A DNA stretch of 60,525 nt from Bacteroidota bacterium (GCA_963169325.1 CAUJEY010000100.1:1-60525); one strand, 5' to 3'. Counted from the first letter of the stretch, positions 41,337 to 51,546 are shown. Numbers and translations: made by a program. Notes: a model not told the origin generated them from the letters alone.

Positions 41337-43580
41337 ATGCTGCGAAAAATACTTGTGTCGGCTTTGTTCTTTCTGGTATATAACACGGGTTGGAGTCAAA
41401 ATGCCTCCTTTCAACTTCAAATTGTTGACGCCCGCACGGGCGAACCGCTGGCCTTTGCCACGATAAAAATACCGGAACTAACCACCGGCGCGGTGGCCGA
41501 CAGCGCCGGCCGGGTAGAATTGGCGTTGCCGGCCGGTACCGCCTCGGTAGAGCTCAGTGCCCACATGCTCGGCTATGCATCAAAAACCCTGCGCATACGG
41601 CCCAGCCACGAGCCGGTGCGCATCCACCTCGAATCCCTGGCTGAAACGCTTGGCGAAGTAGTCGTCAGCGGCACGCTCAAGCCCATGGCCCGATCCGAAA
41701 GTCCCGTACCTATCGAGGTGTACAGCCCGAAATTCTTTCGCGCCAACCCGACACCCAGTCTGTTTGAAGGGCTGGGCATCGTGAATGGCGTAAAACCCCA
41801 ACTTAACTGCAACGTGTGCAACACCGGCGACATCCACATCAACGGTCTGGAAGGCCCCTACACGATGGTGCTCATCGACGGCATGCCGATCGTGTCGGCC
41901 CTGTCTACGGTGTACGGCCTGCAGGGAATTCCCAACAGTCTGGTGGAGCGGATGGAGGTGGTGAAAGGCCCGGCGTCGACGCTCTATGGCTCGGAGGCGG
42001 TGGGCGGCCTGATCAATGTGATTACCAAAGACCCCCGCAACGCCCCGCGTTTCAGTCTCGACCTCAACCAGACCTCCTTTGGCGAAACCGGCGCCGACCT
42101 GTCTGGGCGCGTCGGCAAGGGCAAGGCAACCGGCCTGGTTGCAGCCAACCTGTTCCATTTTCAACGCCGCTGGGATGTGAACAACGATAATTTCACCGAC
42201 GTAACCCTGCAAAAGCGCGCCTCCGTTTTTGGAAAAATCGCCTTTGAGCGCCCGCAAAACCGCATCGCCAACATAGCCGGCCGCTATGTGTGGGAAGACC
42301 GCTTTGGTGGCGAACTGCAATGGACGCCCCGCTGGTACGGTTCCGACAGTATCTACGGCGAAGCTATCCGGACTAACCGTGCCGAACTGATCGGCAACTG
42401 GCAATTACCGATGGAGGAAAAAGTGACCCTGGCCTATTCCTGGAACCTGCACGACCAGCGCTCGGCCTACGGCACCACGAACTACAACGGCCGCCAATCC
42501 ATCGCTTTTGCCCAGATGATCTGGGATAAAAAATTCTGCGCCCGCCACGATGCCCTGCTGGGCCTGGCCACACGCTTCACCTGGTTCGACGACAATACCC
42601 CGGTGACGGCAGCCCCGGAAACCGCCCAAAACCGCCCCTCCCGTACCTGGCTGCCCGGCCTGTTCGCGCAGGACGACATCCGCTTTTCCGACCGGCACCG
42701 CCTGCTGCTGGGCCTGCGCTACGACTGGAACTCCACGCACGGACATGTGCTCTCGCCACGCGCCAACTGGAAATACAACCCCAACGAATTCAATACCTTT
42801 CGCCTCTCGGTAGGCAACGGCTACCGTGTAGCCAATGTATTCAGCGAAGAACACGCCGCCCTCACCGGCTCGCGCCGGGTGGTGCTGGCCGCCGACCTGC
42901 GCCCCGAGCGCTCCTGGAATGCCAACCTGAATTACACCACCAAATTTTTCCCGGCTTTTGGCTTCGTCGGGCTGGACGCCACGGTGTTTTATACCCATTT
43001 TTCCAACCGTATTCTCGCCGATTACAACACCGATCCCGACCTGGTCGTCTTCGACAACCTCGACGGCTACGCCGTGTCGCGCGGCCTCACGTTGAACACC
43101 GACTGGAACTTTATCCACGGCCTGAAAATTTTAGCCGGATTCACCTTGATGGACGTGTTTGCTGAAGAAAACGGCGCGCGCGCGGCGCAAATTCACGCTC
43201 CGCCGTTTTCAGGCACCTGGTCGGCTTCCTACACGATTCCCAAATGGAAACTGACGGTCGACTACACCGGCTCCGTGACCGGCCCTATGCCCCTGCCGGT
43301 GGTACCCAACGATTTCCGGCCCGACCGTTCGCCGTGGTTTAGTTTGCAAAACGTCCAGTTTTCGCGAAAATTTAATCAGTTGGAAGTGTACGCCGGCGTC
43401 AAAAACCTGTTCAACTTCCTGCCCCGCGACCCACTGCTGCGCCCCTTCGATCCTTTCGATAAATACGTGAACGACCCGGTGAACAACCCGCACGGGTACA
43501 CCTTCGATACGACGTACAATTATGCGCCGATGCAGGGGAGACGGGTGATGCTGGGAGTAAGGTGGGGGATTTCGTCATAG
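41337..43580 (+). CDS. TonB-dependent outer-membrane receptor
   Basis: 747 residues with signal peptide MLRKILVSALFFLVYNTGWS. Layout: carboxypeptidase-like beta domain (22-105: VDARTGEPLAFATIKIPE), plug domain (110-235: LNCNVCNTGDIHINGLEGPYTMVLIDG, RMEVVKGPASTLYGSEAVGGLINVIT) and a 22-strand barrel to the aromatic C-terminal strand (RRVMLGVRWGISS). The CNVCNTGDIHINGLEG box suggests a subgroup separate from SusC-like receptors. No SusD partner is present. The DtxR-like site before the start makes a metal complex or siderophore the likely substrate; this is inference. Its last 6 nt overlap the convergent barrel gene. Confidence 0.93.
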   Translation: MLRKILVSALFFLVYNTGWSQNASFQLQIVDARTGEPLAFATIKIPELTTGAVADSAGRVELALPAGTASVELSAHMLGYASKTLRIRPSHEPVRIHLESLAETLGEVVVSGTLKPMARSESPVPIEVYSPKFFRANPTPSLFEGLGIVNGVKPQLNCNVCNTGDIHINGLEGPYTMVLIDGMPIVSALSTVYGLQGIPNSLVERMEVVKGPASTLYGSEAVGGLINVITKDPRNAPRFSLDLNQTSFGETGADLSGRVGKGKATGLVAANLFHFQRRWDVNNDNFTDVTLQKRASVFGKIAFERPQNRIANIAGRYVWEDRFGGELQWTPRWYGSDSIYGEAIRTNRAELIGNWQLPMEEKVTLAYSWNLHDQRSAYGTTNYNGRQSIAFAQMIWDKKFCARHDALLGLATRFTWFDDNTPVTAAPETAQNRPSRTWLPGLFAQDDIRFSDRHRLLLGLRYDWNSTHGHVLSPRANWKYNPNEFNTFRLSVGNGYRVANVFSEEHAALTGSRRVVLAADLRPERSWNANLNYTTKFFPAFGFVGLDATVFYTHFSNRILADYNTDPDLVVFDNLDGYAVSRGLTLNTDWNFIHGLKILAGFTLMDVFAEENGARAAQIHAPPFSGTWSASYTIPKWKLTVDYTGSVTGPMPLPVVPNDFRPDRSPWFSLQNVQFSRKFNQLEVYAGVKNLFNFLPRDPLLRPFDPFDKYVNDPVNNPHGYTFDTTYNYAPMQGRRVMLGVRWGISS

Positions 43581-45134
43581 TTTTTTAACCTGATACACCA
43601 CCCCTGCCTGCACGCCGAAATTGAAATACCGCTGCTTCAGTTCATAATCCGTTTTGGTAACTGGTGACAAAGGCATTTGAATATTGGCCGATACCTGCCA
43701 GCGCAGTTTGTCCGTCAGTTTTCTGCCGTAGGCAAACGAGGCCCACCCACCCAAACCGGTGCTGCGCCGGAACACTTCATCGTAAAACATACTTCCACCC
43801 TTCAGGGGTGTCGGTTCGTTGAAGCGGTTGTAAATCGTACCGGCGGCGCGGAAGAACAGATTGACATCTACCCCGGCGGACAATTCCCAATGGCTCTTTT
43901 TCCCGGCCTGCCGGTGTCCTATCCCTACTGGCAGGTTGACAAACCGGTAGTGGTTGTACGCGGTATTGGCGTATTCTGTTGTTTTGGTAATTGTTTTTGG
44001 ACCGGTAGTTTGTCCAATGATATTGCCGGAACCGTCCACGGTCACGGTCACTACGCCGTTCAGTTGTATGGTTTCTGTTTCGGTAAAAGCCAGATGAAAT
44101 TTTTCATTCGTTTGCCGGTAGTCCAGCCCGGCTTTTAGTACCAAACCTTTGCGGGTGCTGGCAGAATAGAAAAAGCCGGCGGTAAAGGATTCCAGGCTTT
44201 TCTCCGTTGATTTACGCCCTGCCAGGTACCCGTCTGCCGGATCGCTTAGCCCGCTGCGCGCACGCAGTTGTCTGACAGCCAGGGCAGGTCCGGCCTGCAC
44301 ACTCAGGTGTTCCTCCCATTTAAACTTGCGTTTTTTCCGCTTTTTACCCGGCTCTTTTGGCTTGTCCTTCGACGTCTTTTTATCCGTCTTTTCATTCACC
44401 TCCTTTTCGCTCCTTTCCGACGCGGTATGCTCCTTTTCAATATTTACAGGCTTTTCCGGGTCACCCTCTCCGGTAAACTCGGAGTTGCCCGGTTCCTCAT
44501 TTGCGGCAACTTCGCGATTTCCCGGCGTGTCGTTTTCGGCTATTCCCGGCGCTGCTGTTTCCGGAACGGCATTATGACGCGTTTCTTCTGACATCGGTAT
44601 TGCGCTCTTTGATACCTCCACCGGCCGTCGCTCAGCGACCGGGGACTCCGTTATGATAGCGTTTGTAGTCTTTGGTCCGCTATTTTCCGCCGTTCCGGCA
44701 AATTTTACAGCGACGCTTTTATCCACCGGAATGGGTTTCACCTGCGGTACAGCGGCCGGGTTTTTGGCAAAACGAGTGGCTGAGTCTCCAGTGTCTGCGG
44801 CCTTATTCCGGCTCCGGGGTTTAGCCGCTGTTTTTTCAGGTGTGGAAAACGCGGGCATTTTGTCCGGCGCCGCCTTTTCCGGCGGAGGTACCACCACACG
44901 CTTTTCGATAGCGGAAGAGGCCTTTGGCGGAGCGGCGGGTTCCCGTTCGGAAACCCACCAAAAGAGCATCAGAAAGCCAAGGCCCAAACCCCACCAAAAG
45001 AAAATGATGGCCCGGCGCTTCTTTTTCTTTTTAAGATGCGGTTCGATGTTTTCCCAAATGGCATCGTTGTCGGTGGCCGGGCGATGGCGCCCGAAGGCTT
45101 CTTTTATCCGGTCCTCAAAATTATCGATATTCAT
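43575..45134 (-). CDS. Inner-membrane anchor fused to outer-membrane barrel (anti-sigma-like)
   Basis: 519 residues. A cytoplasmic N-terminus (1-37: FEDRIKEAFGRHRPATDNDAIWENI) and a basic stretch lead to one transmembrane helix (about 40-58: AIIFFWWGLGLGFLMLFWW). Residues 60-275 form a Pro/Ala/Glu/Lys-rich linker ending in a KKTSKDKPKEPGKKRKKRK block. The last about 230 residues form a PorT-like outer-membrane beta-barrel (LSVQAGPALAVRQL, GLVLKAGLDYRQTNEKFH, RYFNFGVQAGVVYQVKKL). Its start overlaps the ECF sigma gene by 14 nt, so the short N-terminus may bind that sigma factor. One chain would span both membranes. Confidence 0.85.
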   Translation of the reverse strand: MNIDNFEDRIKEAFGRHRPATDNDAIWENIEPHLKKKKKRRAIIFFWWGLGLGFLMLFWWVSEREPAAPPKASSAIEKRVVVPPPEKAAPDKMPAFSTPEKTAAKPRSRNKAADTGDSATRFAKNPAAVPQVKPIPVDKSVAVKFAGTAENSGPKTTNAIITESPVAERRPVEVSKSAIPMSEETRHNAVPETAAPGIAENDTPGNREVAANEEPGNSEFTGEGDPEKPVNIEKEHTASERSEKEVNEKTDKKTSKDKPKEPGKKRKKRKFKWEEHLSVQAGPALAVRQLRARSGLSDPADGYLAGRKSTEKSLESFTAGFFYSASTRKGLVLKAGLDYRQTNEKFHLAFTETETIQLNGVVTVTVDGSGNIIGQTTGPKTITKTTEYANTAYNHYRFVNLPVGIGHRQAGKKSHWELSAGVDVNLFFRAAGTIYNRFNEPTPLKGGSMFYDEVFRRSTGLGGWASFAYGRKLTDKLRWQVSANIQMPLSPVTKTDYELKQRYFNFGVQAGVVYQVKKL

Positions 45135-45669
45135 TGTTCAAAGTTTCTTTCTTCGTGATCAATACCTGCAGCGCCGCCCTGGCGCGGGTGAGCAAGGCTC
45201 TGGAGTTGCTTTCTCCGATGTTTAGTTCCCGGCTGATCTCTGCATGGGAGTAGCCGTCCAACACGTTGAGGTTGAAAACCAGCCGCTGGTTTTCGGGGAG
45301 CGCGTCGAGGATTTGTAAAATGTCGTCGACGCCCATTTTGCTGAAAATGCCGGGCGATACGGCGGGGTCGGCGCCGGTTTCCAACGATTCCGTCAGGAGG
45401 GCCTTTTTCCGGAATTTTTGCAGGCAAACGTTGATCGCAATACGCCGGCACCAGCACATAAAGGCCTTTTCTTCACCGCGGCACTGTTCAATATTGTTGA
45501 AAATAAGGATCAGCGCTTCCTGTACGAGGTCTTGCACGTTGGGGTGCGACCTTTCGTAGCGTTTGCAAACCGCAGACAGGAAAGGCGCCAGCAGATCGAC
45601 CATCTGTCGCTGCGCCTTCCTGTCGTAGTTTTTGCAGGATTTCAAGATTTGATTGAAATCTGATCGCAT
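45121..45669 (-). CDS. ECF RNA polymerase sigma factor
   Basis: 182 residues. Region 2 (about 20-90: NVQDLVQEALILIFNNIEQCRGEEKAFMCWCRRIAINVCLQKFRKK) and region 4 (about 118-170: LPENQRLVFNLNVLDGYSHAEISRELNIGESNSRALLTRARAAL) are clear. Its ATG follows the TAA of the lipoprotein gene with no base between, and its end overlaps the barrel gene by 14 nt, so all three are one translationally coupled operon. It probably answers to the anchor-barrel protein; no FecI-like TonB pairing is visible. Confidence 0.95.
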   Translation of the reverse strand: MRSDFNQILKSCKNYDRKAQRQMVDLLAPFLSAVCKRYERSHPNVQDLVQEALILIFNNIEQCRGEEKAFMCWCRRIAINVCLQKFRKKALLTESLETGADPAVSPGIFSKMGVDDILQILDALPENQRLVFNLNVLDGYSHAEISRELNIGESNSRALLTRARAALQVLITKKETLNNEYR

Positions 45670-47412
45670 TTAGAATTCCTTTTTGACCTTGAAATCCCCG
45701 CTGATGGCGTGGGGGGTGCTAAAGTTGTCGTATGCCGTTCCGGTGATGCTGCCGCTGATGAACTGGCCATCGTCAGCCGTTACGGTTACGATAATATCGG
45801 GGCTGGCAGCATCCAACACCGGGTACTGCGGCGCGTCGGGTTTGTCGGTGAGGTGGAAAAAGGCGTTTGTGTTGTATAGGCCCACACCGGCGTATTGCCG
45901 CAATTCGATGCTGAACGTGCCTCCTGTGGTGATGCCTTCCAGCACCATCCAGTGGGTTGTGACATTATTTTTCAGGTAAAATCGCGTTGGTGCGGCGTTA
46001 TAGGTAATTCCGTCGGAGCTGAGGTGAATATAATCGCCGGGGTCTTCGCAGGCTGTCAGTACGCCGAGGTCCACATCGCTGGCGTCGCTGTAAAACTGTA
46101 CCGGCGTCGCCTTAAAAGCGGTGAGGTCGTAGCCGGTGATTTGCAGTTCCGGGAATTCGATACAGTTCAAGGCCAGGTCGAAACCGAATACGCCGGGGGA
46201 GCTGAGGGGGAACAGACGGATTTTCCCGGGGTATTGCACGGCAATTTGCCCCCCGGTTACCGGCACGCCTGCGCAATCGTTCAATTGCCCGGCAATATGA
46301 ATAAAATACTGTTGCAGGGTTTGGGTAAGGTAAATATCCCCCAGATCGGTATCCATGGAGTACGGCCCGATATTCGCTTCGTAGAGGATGTTGTCGCAGA
46401 GGTCTTTGACCGTGATTTTCAGCGGCGCGCCTTTCGGCACAGCGCCGCAGAAAAAGCCGTTGAGGTCGGTATAACCCCAGTAGATAAAATTGTCGGTGAG
46501 GTCTTCCACGATCACTTTTGTATAAAGCGCCGGGGTACTGTCGCTTTGGAAAAAAGTACCTGAAAGGCAGATGGGCTCCAGTGGGATGTCGCAGTTCCAG
46601 TAGCCGCCTTTGCCTACCTTACAGATATAGGCCATGCCTGTTTTTTTGCAGGTGCCTTCCAGCAGCCAGCGTTCTTCCTCCAGGTCGAAGTACCAGAGCG
46701 GAATTTCAGTGGGCGCCGTTCCGGCCAGTTCGGCGGGAATAGGTATTTCGATTTCCACAAATTGGCCGCTTTTCAGCACGAGGTCTTCGCCGGCGGGCGT
46801 TTTCAGTTCGAATGCTGCCATACCGTAGGTAGCGAGCACCCGTTCCCGGCCATCGTCGTCGCGGGCCATGAGCGCGCCGGGCATCAGGGCGCCCAGTTCC
46901 GGGCTGGTTGGATCGAGCCAGCGGGCATACACTTCGGCGGGGCCATTGTACAGGCTGCCATCGGCGCGCTGCAAGGTATTGGGTTGTATTCTGACGGTAA
47001 GGCCGCCCGGCCAGTTGAGTGTAGCGCCGGCGCCGGCATTGATCATCTGCGCCGCGCCTTTTTTCATCAGGGTGACGCGGACGTAGTTTTGACCGCCGGC
47101 GCTGTTGCCGCTCATGGCGGAGCCTGTGAAATAGCCGTCTTTTTCCACCTTTACCAGGGCGGCGTCCTTTGGTGCTTCGATGTTTTTAAATTCGAAAAGT
47201 CCTTTCTGGTTGGTCATGGTGGTCTCGTTGAACACACGCACCCGGGCGCCGGGTACGGGTTCGCCGTTTTCGTCCACTATTTTACCCTTGAAGGAACCTG
47301 CCACCAGCACCAGGGGCGGATCCTCATCGATGGTCACTTTATTGATGAGTTCGCCTTTCCGGCAGCTGAACAGCAGCAGGATCATGACGGACAACAAGCA
47401 TATTTTTTGCAT
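45670..47412 (-). CDS. Large lipoprotein with carboxypeptidase-like regulatory domain
   Basis: 580 residues. Lipoprotein signal with lipobox LLFSC. Residues about 38-115 form a carboxypeptidase-like beta domain (GSFKGKIVDENGEPVPGARVRVFNETTMTNQKGLFEFKNI). A middle region (125-260: GATLNWPGGLTVRIQPNTLQRADGSLYNGPAEVYARWLDP) resembles ZU5-like surface domains, and the carboxyl half contains further Ig-like parts with paired cysteines. First gene of the sigma-factor operon, so it may be a sensor or surface component of the system the ECF factor controls. Ligand unknown. Confidence 0.85.
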   Translation of the reverse strand: MQKICLLSVMILLLFSCRKGELINKVTIDEDPPLVLVAGSFKGKIVDENGEPVPGARVRVFNETTMTNQKGLFEFKNIEAPKDAALVKVEKDGYFTGSAMSGNSAGGQNYVRVTLMKKGAAQMINAGAGATLNWPGGLTVRIQPNTLQRADGSLYNGPAEVYARWLDPTSPELGALMPGALMARDDDGRERVLATYGMAAFELKTPAGEDLVLKSGQFVEIEIPIPAELAGTAPTEIPLWYFDLEEERWLLEGTCKKTGMAYICKVGKGGYWNCDIPLEPICLSGTFFQSDSTPALYTKVIVEDLTDNFIYWGYTDLNGFFCGAVPKGAPLKITVKDLCDNILYEANIGPYSMDTDLGDIYLTQTLQQYFIHIAGQLNDCAGVPVTGGQIAVQYPGKIRLFPLSSPGVFGFDLALNCIEFPELQITGYDLTAFKATPVQFYSDASDVDLGVLTACEDPGDYIHLSSDGITYNAAPTRFYLKNNVTTHWMVLEGITTGGTFSIELRQYAGVGLYNTNAFFHLTDKPDAPQYPVLDAASPDIIVTVTADDGQFISGSITGTAYDNFSTPHAISGDFKVKKEF

Positions 47413-47589
47413 GGAAATGATTTTGTAACGTTATAGATTTGATTTGGGAAGCTTCCTTTCTGTTAAGGATGCAGGATGGGGGAAAAACGCTACAAGGCGG
47501 GTGGGCTGAAAAAAAATCGATTCCGCTTCATATTAAAATATTTGGCCTACCTTCACTGCCGCAGCCAGTATAACCCAAACTTATGTACT

Positions 47590-49293
47590 ATGCCATCTTA
47601 CCGCTGGCGCCAGCTACCTGCCGACGAAACCCTCGCGTCGGAACTACATGAAACCTTGCGCATTCAGCCCGTGTTCTGCCGCTTGCTGGCACAACGGGAT
47701 ATTACCAACTACGATGCAGCCCGGTCCTTTTTTCGTCCAAGGCTCGACGAACTCCATCACCCTTTTCTGATGACCGATATGGAGCGCGCCGTAGAACGGC
47801 TCGACCGGGCTATTCGCGAAAACGAACGTATCCTCCTGTACGGCGACTACGACGTGGACGGCACCACCAGTGTGGCGCTGATGTATTCCTTCCTTTCCAA
47901 CCTCCACAAAAATCTCGACTATTACCTGCCCGATCGCGATAAAGAAGGGTACGGCGTCAGCTTCGCCAGCGTGGAATATGCACGCACTACCGGTGCAACG
48001 CTCGTGGTGGCGATGGATTGCGGAATCAAGGCGCATCAAGCGATTGCACTGGCCAAATCATACGGCATCGATTTTATCGTCTGCGACCACCATTTGCCGG
48101 AAGGCGAATTGCCCACCGCAGTGGCCAACCTCGATCCGAAACGCCCCGATTGCCCATATCCGTACAAGGAACTGAGCGGATGCGGCATTGCTTTCAAATT
48201 AGCCCAGGCGCTGGCTCTGCGCCACAATACCCCGGCAGAGGAAATCAGCCATCTGCTCGATCTGGTGGCCGTCAGTATTGCCTGCGACATTGTGCCGATG
48301 ACCGGTGAGAACCGCATTCTGGCTTATTACGGCCTTCAAAAACTCAATCGCGACCCGCGGCTTGGCTTCTGGGCCCTCATACAGCGCAGCGGACGTCAAT
48401 ATCCGCTCACGATAACCGACGTCGTGTTCGGTCTCGGCCCGCTGATCAATGCCGCCGGCCGCCTCGGCGACGCCCGCGACGCCGTGCGCCTGTTATTGGC
48501 CGAAGAACGCAACAGCGCCCTGGAGGCCGCCGGAACCCTGGTACAACGCAACCGTCAACGCCGGGAAGTGGACCATGCAACAACAGCCGCGGCCAAACGA
48601 CTTGTGGAATCGGACCCCCAACTACCGGCGCGCAAAAGTATTGTGCTCTACGACCCCTCCTGGCACAAGGGCATCATCGGCATTGCGGCCAGCCGCATGG
48701 TAGAGACCTTTCACCGGCCGGCCGTGGTGCTCACCCACAGTGAAGGGCGGGCTGTGGGGTCGGCGCGTTCCGTGCCGGGTTTCGACCTGTATGAAGCCCT
48801 GGGCAGGTGCGAGCATCTCTTTTTATCCTTTGGGGGCCATGCACATGCCGCCGGCATACAATTATTGGAAGAAAACGTGCCGGCTTTTATCCAGTTATTC
48901 GAAGAGATTGCCCGTGAAACGATGCCGCCCGAAGCGGAAACGCCCGAGTTAGCCATCGCTGCAACTATTGATTTTGCCGACATCACGCCCAAATTCTGGC
49001 GCACCCTGCAACAATTTGCGCCCTTCGGCCCTGGGAACATGAATCCCGTTTTCCAGGCAACCGGCGTCACAGATACCGGACAAAGCCGGATGCTGGCCAA
49101 CAACCACGTGCGGTTGTCGGTACGGCAGGGCAACGGCCCGGTGTTTACCGGGGTGGGGTTCGGGCTGGGTGAGGCATTCGCCGCCGTGGAAGGGCAACCT
49201 TTTAACCTGGCGTTCAACCTGTATGAGGACGCCTGGCACGGGGAAAAGATCGTCGCGATGATGGTAAAGGACATTTCGCTGTTAACATTTTGA
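47590..49293 (+). CDS. recJ: Single-stranded-DNA-specific exonuclease RecJ
   Basis: 567 residues from the ATG at 47590 (MPSYRWRQLPADE); the open frame runs back to 47476 but the RecJ family start matches here. Degrades single-stranded DNA 5' to 3' in repair. DHH phosphoesterase motifs: LLYGDYDVDGTTSVALMY (motif I), VVAMDCGI (II), FIVCDHHLPEG (III, DHH), and DIVPMTGENR with GPLINAAGRLGDARDAV (IV). DHHA1 domain: HKGIIGIAASRMVETFHRPAVVLT and FGGHAHAAGIQL. C-terminal OB domain (FAPFGPGNMNPVF). Independent transcript, divergent from the sigma operon. Confidence 0.97.
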   Translation: MPSYRWRQLPADETLASELHETLRIQPVFCRLLAQRDITNYDAARSFFRPRLDELHHPFLMTDMERAVERLDRAIRENERILLYGDYDVDGTTSVALMYSFLSNLHKNLDYYLPDRDKEGYGVSFASVEYARTTGATLVVAMDCGIKAHQAIALAKSYGIDFIVCDHHLPEGELPTAVANLDPKRPDCPYPYKELSGCGIAFKLAQALALRHNTPAEEISHLLDLVAVSIACDIVPMTGENRILAYYGLQKLNRDPRLGFWALIQRSGRQYPLTITDVVFGLGPLINAAGRLGDARDAVRLLLAEERNSALEAAGTLVQRNRQRREVDHATTAAAKRLVESDPQLPARKSIVLYDPSWHKGIIGIAASRMVETFHRPAVVLTHSEGRAVGSARSVPGFDLYEALGRCEHLFLSFGGHAHAAGIQLLEENVPAFIQLFEEIARETMPPEAETPELAIAATIDFADITPKFWRTLQQFAPFGPGNMNPVFQATGVTDTGQSRMLANNHVRLSVRQGNGPVFTGVGFGLGEAFAAVEGQPFNLAFNLYEDAWHGEKIVAMMVKDISLLTF

Positions 49294-49392
49294 AAACTCC
49301 CACTCCTGACGCCTCATTTCCGGCTGCTTTCCTAACTTTGCCGACCTTTTTTGCAATTTTTTTCCAGCTTATAAAAAACTGTCCTTTCCATT

Positions 49393-51381
49393 ATGGTCAA
49401 ACAGTTCATCGCCTCGACCTGCCTGCTTTTTCTGCTCGCTGCTCCCGGTACCGCTCTGCTTCGGGCTCAATCTACCGACCCGGTACTTTTCACTGTAAAA
49501 AACAACCCCGTTTATCTCTCCGAATTCCGACAGATTTACGCTAAAACCAACCAGCAAAAGGCCGACTTTTCGGAAGCTTCGCTGCGGGAATACCTTGACT
49601 TGTATGTCAAGTTCAAACTTAAGGTGCAAAAAGCCCGCGATATGCACCTGGACACCGTAGAAGCCTTCAAATCCGAGCTCGACGGCTACCGGCGGCAACT
49701 GGCTGCCACCTACCTGGTGGATAAAGAAGTGACCGACAAACTCATCCATGAGGCCTACGAGCACATGAAACGGGATGCCGACATCAGCCATATCTTTATC
49801 GCCTGCGACAAAAATGCTAAAGCCGCCGACACGCTCATCGCGTACAACCGGGTCATGAACCTGTTAAAAATGATTCAGAACGGCGCGGCTTTCGAACAGG
49901 TGGCCCGCGATAGTTCGGAGGACAAATCGGCTAAGGAGAACAGCGGAAATCTCGGCTACGTGACCGCCATGCTGCCCGACGGCTATTATAACCTGGAAAA
50001 AGCTGTTTATAGCGCCAAACCCAGCGAAATACTCCACCCGGTGCGGACCAATGCCGGCTACCATATCGTGCGGGTGCATGCTTTCCGCCCGGCCCGCGGA
50101 GAAATGGAAGTGTCGCAAATCCTGCTGCGCAAAGGCAGCAGTGAAGAGGAAAATGCGAGAAAACGCCTTCGCGCCGACAGCATTTATGCCGCCCTGAAAG
50201 CGGGGGCCAAATGGGACGATATCTGCGCGCAGACGTCGGAAGATCAGATGAGCGCCGGAAAAGGCGGATATATCGGTTTTTTTGGAATCAACCGCTACCA
50301 ACGTGCCTTCGAGGATGCCGCGTTCGCACTAAAAAATGACGGCGACATTTCAGGACCGGTAGAAACCTCCATTGGTTATCACGTGATCAAACGCATCAGC
50401 CATCGCGGCGTGGGCAGCTTCGACGATTTCCGGCGCCCGCTCACCGAGCGCGTAAAACGCGACAGCCGCAGCGAAGTAGCCAAACAAAGCATGATTAACC
50501 GCATCCAAAAAGATGGCAACTTTAAGGAATACCCCGATGCATTGGCCCAGTGGACGGCGCAGCAGGTCGACTCCGTTTTCCTGACCTTTAAATGGAAACC
50601 AGACCCGGCCAAACCGCAAACGCCGCTTCAACGCTACGGCGATGCCAAAGCCTACACGGTAGCCGATTTTGAAGAATTCTGCGCACGCGCCAGCCGCGAT
50701 CGGATGCGCGGTATCGGCAACCCCGTGAAAGAAATGGTGGACAAACTGTATAAAAACTGGTCGGACGAAGTAGCCCTTCAGTTTGAAGAAAGCCAGCTGG
50801 ACAAAAAATACCCCGAGTTCAGGTCGCTGATGCGCGAATACGAAGAAGGCATGCTGCTCTTTGACGCCGCCAAACAGGAAGTATGGGATCGCGCCAACTC
50901 CGACTCTACCGGTCTGGAGCAATACTTCAACCAGAACCTGTCGAACAAGTACAAATGGGACGAGCGCGCCCGCGTGAGCATCTACACCCTCAAATCGGAC
51001 GACCCACAACTGTTACTTAAGGTGCGGGAGTTTTCGGCTAAAAAGTCCGCTGAAGACGTGTTGAAGAAGTTTAATAAAAAAGAAAATGTGCTGACTGTAA
51101 TCGAAAAGATCTACGAAAAAGGCAAGAACAAAGACCTAAACGACGTTTGGAAAGCCGGAAGCCTCACCAATGCCAAAACCGACGCCGGCACCAAAACGGC
51201 CAACTTTATTAAGGTGGAAGAAATCATTCCGCCGACGGCTAAAACACTCGGCGAATCGCGGGGTTACGCGGTTGCGGACTACCAGGATAATCTGGAAAAA
51301 CAGTGGGTGGAAAAATTGAAGACAGAATATCCGGTGAAAATACAAGAGGGTGCATTCCAGACTTTGATCAAAAAGCCGTAA
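49393..51381 (+). CDS. PpiC/SurA-type peptidyl-prolyl isomerase, copy 1
   Basis: 662 residues with signal peptide MVKQFIASTCLLFLLAAPGT. A helical N-terminal arm (LYVKFKLKVQKARDM), two adjacent PpiC rotamase domains (about 120-235: DISHIFIACDK, SGNLGYVTAMLPDGYYNLEKAVYSAKPSEI; about 235-350: MEVSQILLRKGS, GGYIGFFGINRYQRAFEDAAF), then a long helical tail. It folds outer-membrane or secreted proteins in the periplasm, a need made plausible by the many barrels and T9SS proteins here. The gene is followed by a terminator and by a second copy. Confidence 0.93.
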   Translation: MVKQFIASTCLLFLLAAPGTALLRAQSTDPVLFTVKNNPVYLSEFRQIYAKTNQQKADFSEASLREYLDLYVKFKLKVQKARDMHLDTVEAFKSELDGYRRQLAATYLVDKEVTDKLIHEAYEHMKRDADISHIFIACDKNAKAADTLIAYNRVMNLLKMIQNGAAFEQVARDSSEDKSAKENSGNLGYVTAMLPDGYYNLEKAVYSAKPSEILHPVRTNAGYHIVRVHAFRPARGEMEVSQILLRKGSSEEENARKRLRADSIYAALKAGAKWDDICAQTSEDQMSAGKGGYIGFFGINRYQRAFEDAAFALKNDGDISGPVETSIGYHVIKRISHRGVGSFDDFRRPLTERVKRDSRSEVAKQSMINRIQKDGNFKEYPDALAQWTAQQVDSVFLTFKWKPDPAKPQTPLQRYGDAKAYTVADFEEFCARASRDRMRGIGNPVKEMVDKLYKNWSDEVALQFEESQLDKKYPEFRSLMREYEEGMLLFDAAKQEVWDRANSDSTGLEQYFNQNLSNKYKWDERARVSIYTLKSDDPQLLLKVREFSAKKSAEDVLKKFNKKENVLTVIEKIYEKGKNKDLNDVWKAGSLTNAKTDAGTKTANFIKVEEIIPPTAKTLGESRGYAVADYQDNLEKQWVEKLKTEYPVKIQEGAFQTLIKKP

Positions 51382-51415
51382 AATTTCAGTTAGGAACGGC
51401 ATAAACGCAAAAAAC

Positions 51416-51445
51416 AAGAGCCACCCCAGACCCGGGGTGGCTCTT
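51416..51445 (+). terminator. Terminator between the two PpiC genes
   Basis: Perfect 12-bp stem AAGAGCCACCCC / GGGGTGGCTCTT with loop AGACCC, followed by ATTTTG. It separates the tandem copies, so the second copy needs its own promoter. Confidence 0.85.
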
Positions 51446-51546
51446 ATTTTGAGCAGGCGTTGAACACTGCCTGCCGTTGATATCCTGAAAAATTGCTGTT
51501 CAACTTTATATAACCTTTTTCTCTACATAAAACTGCCCTTCCCGTT

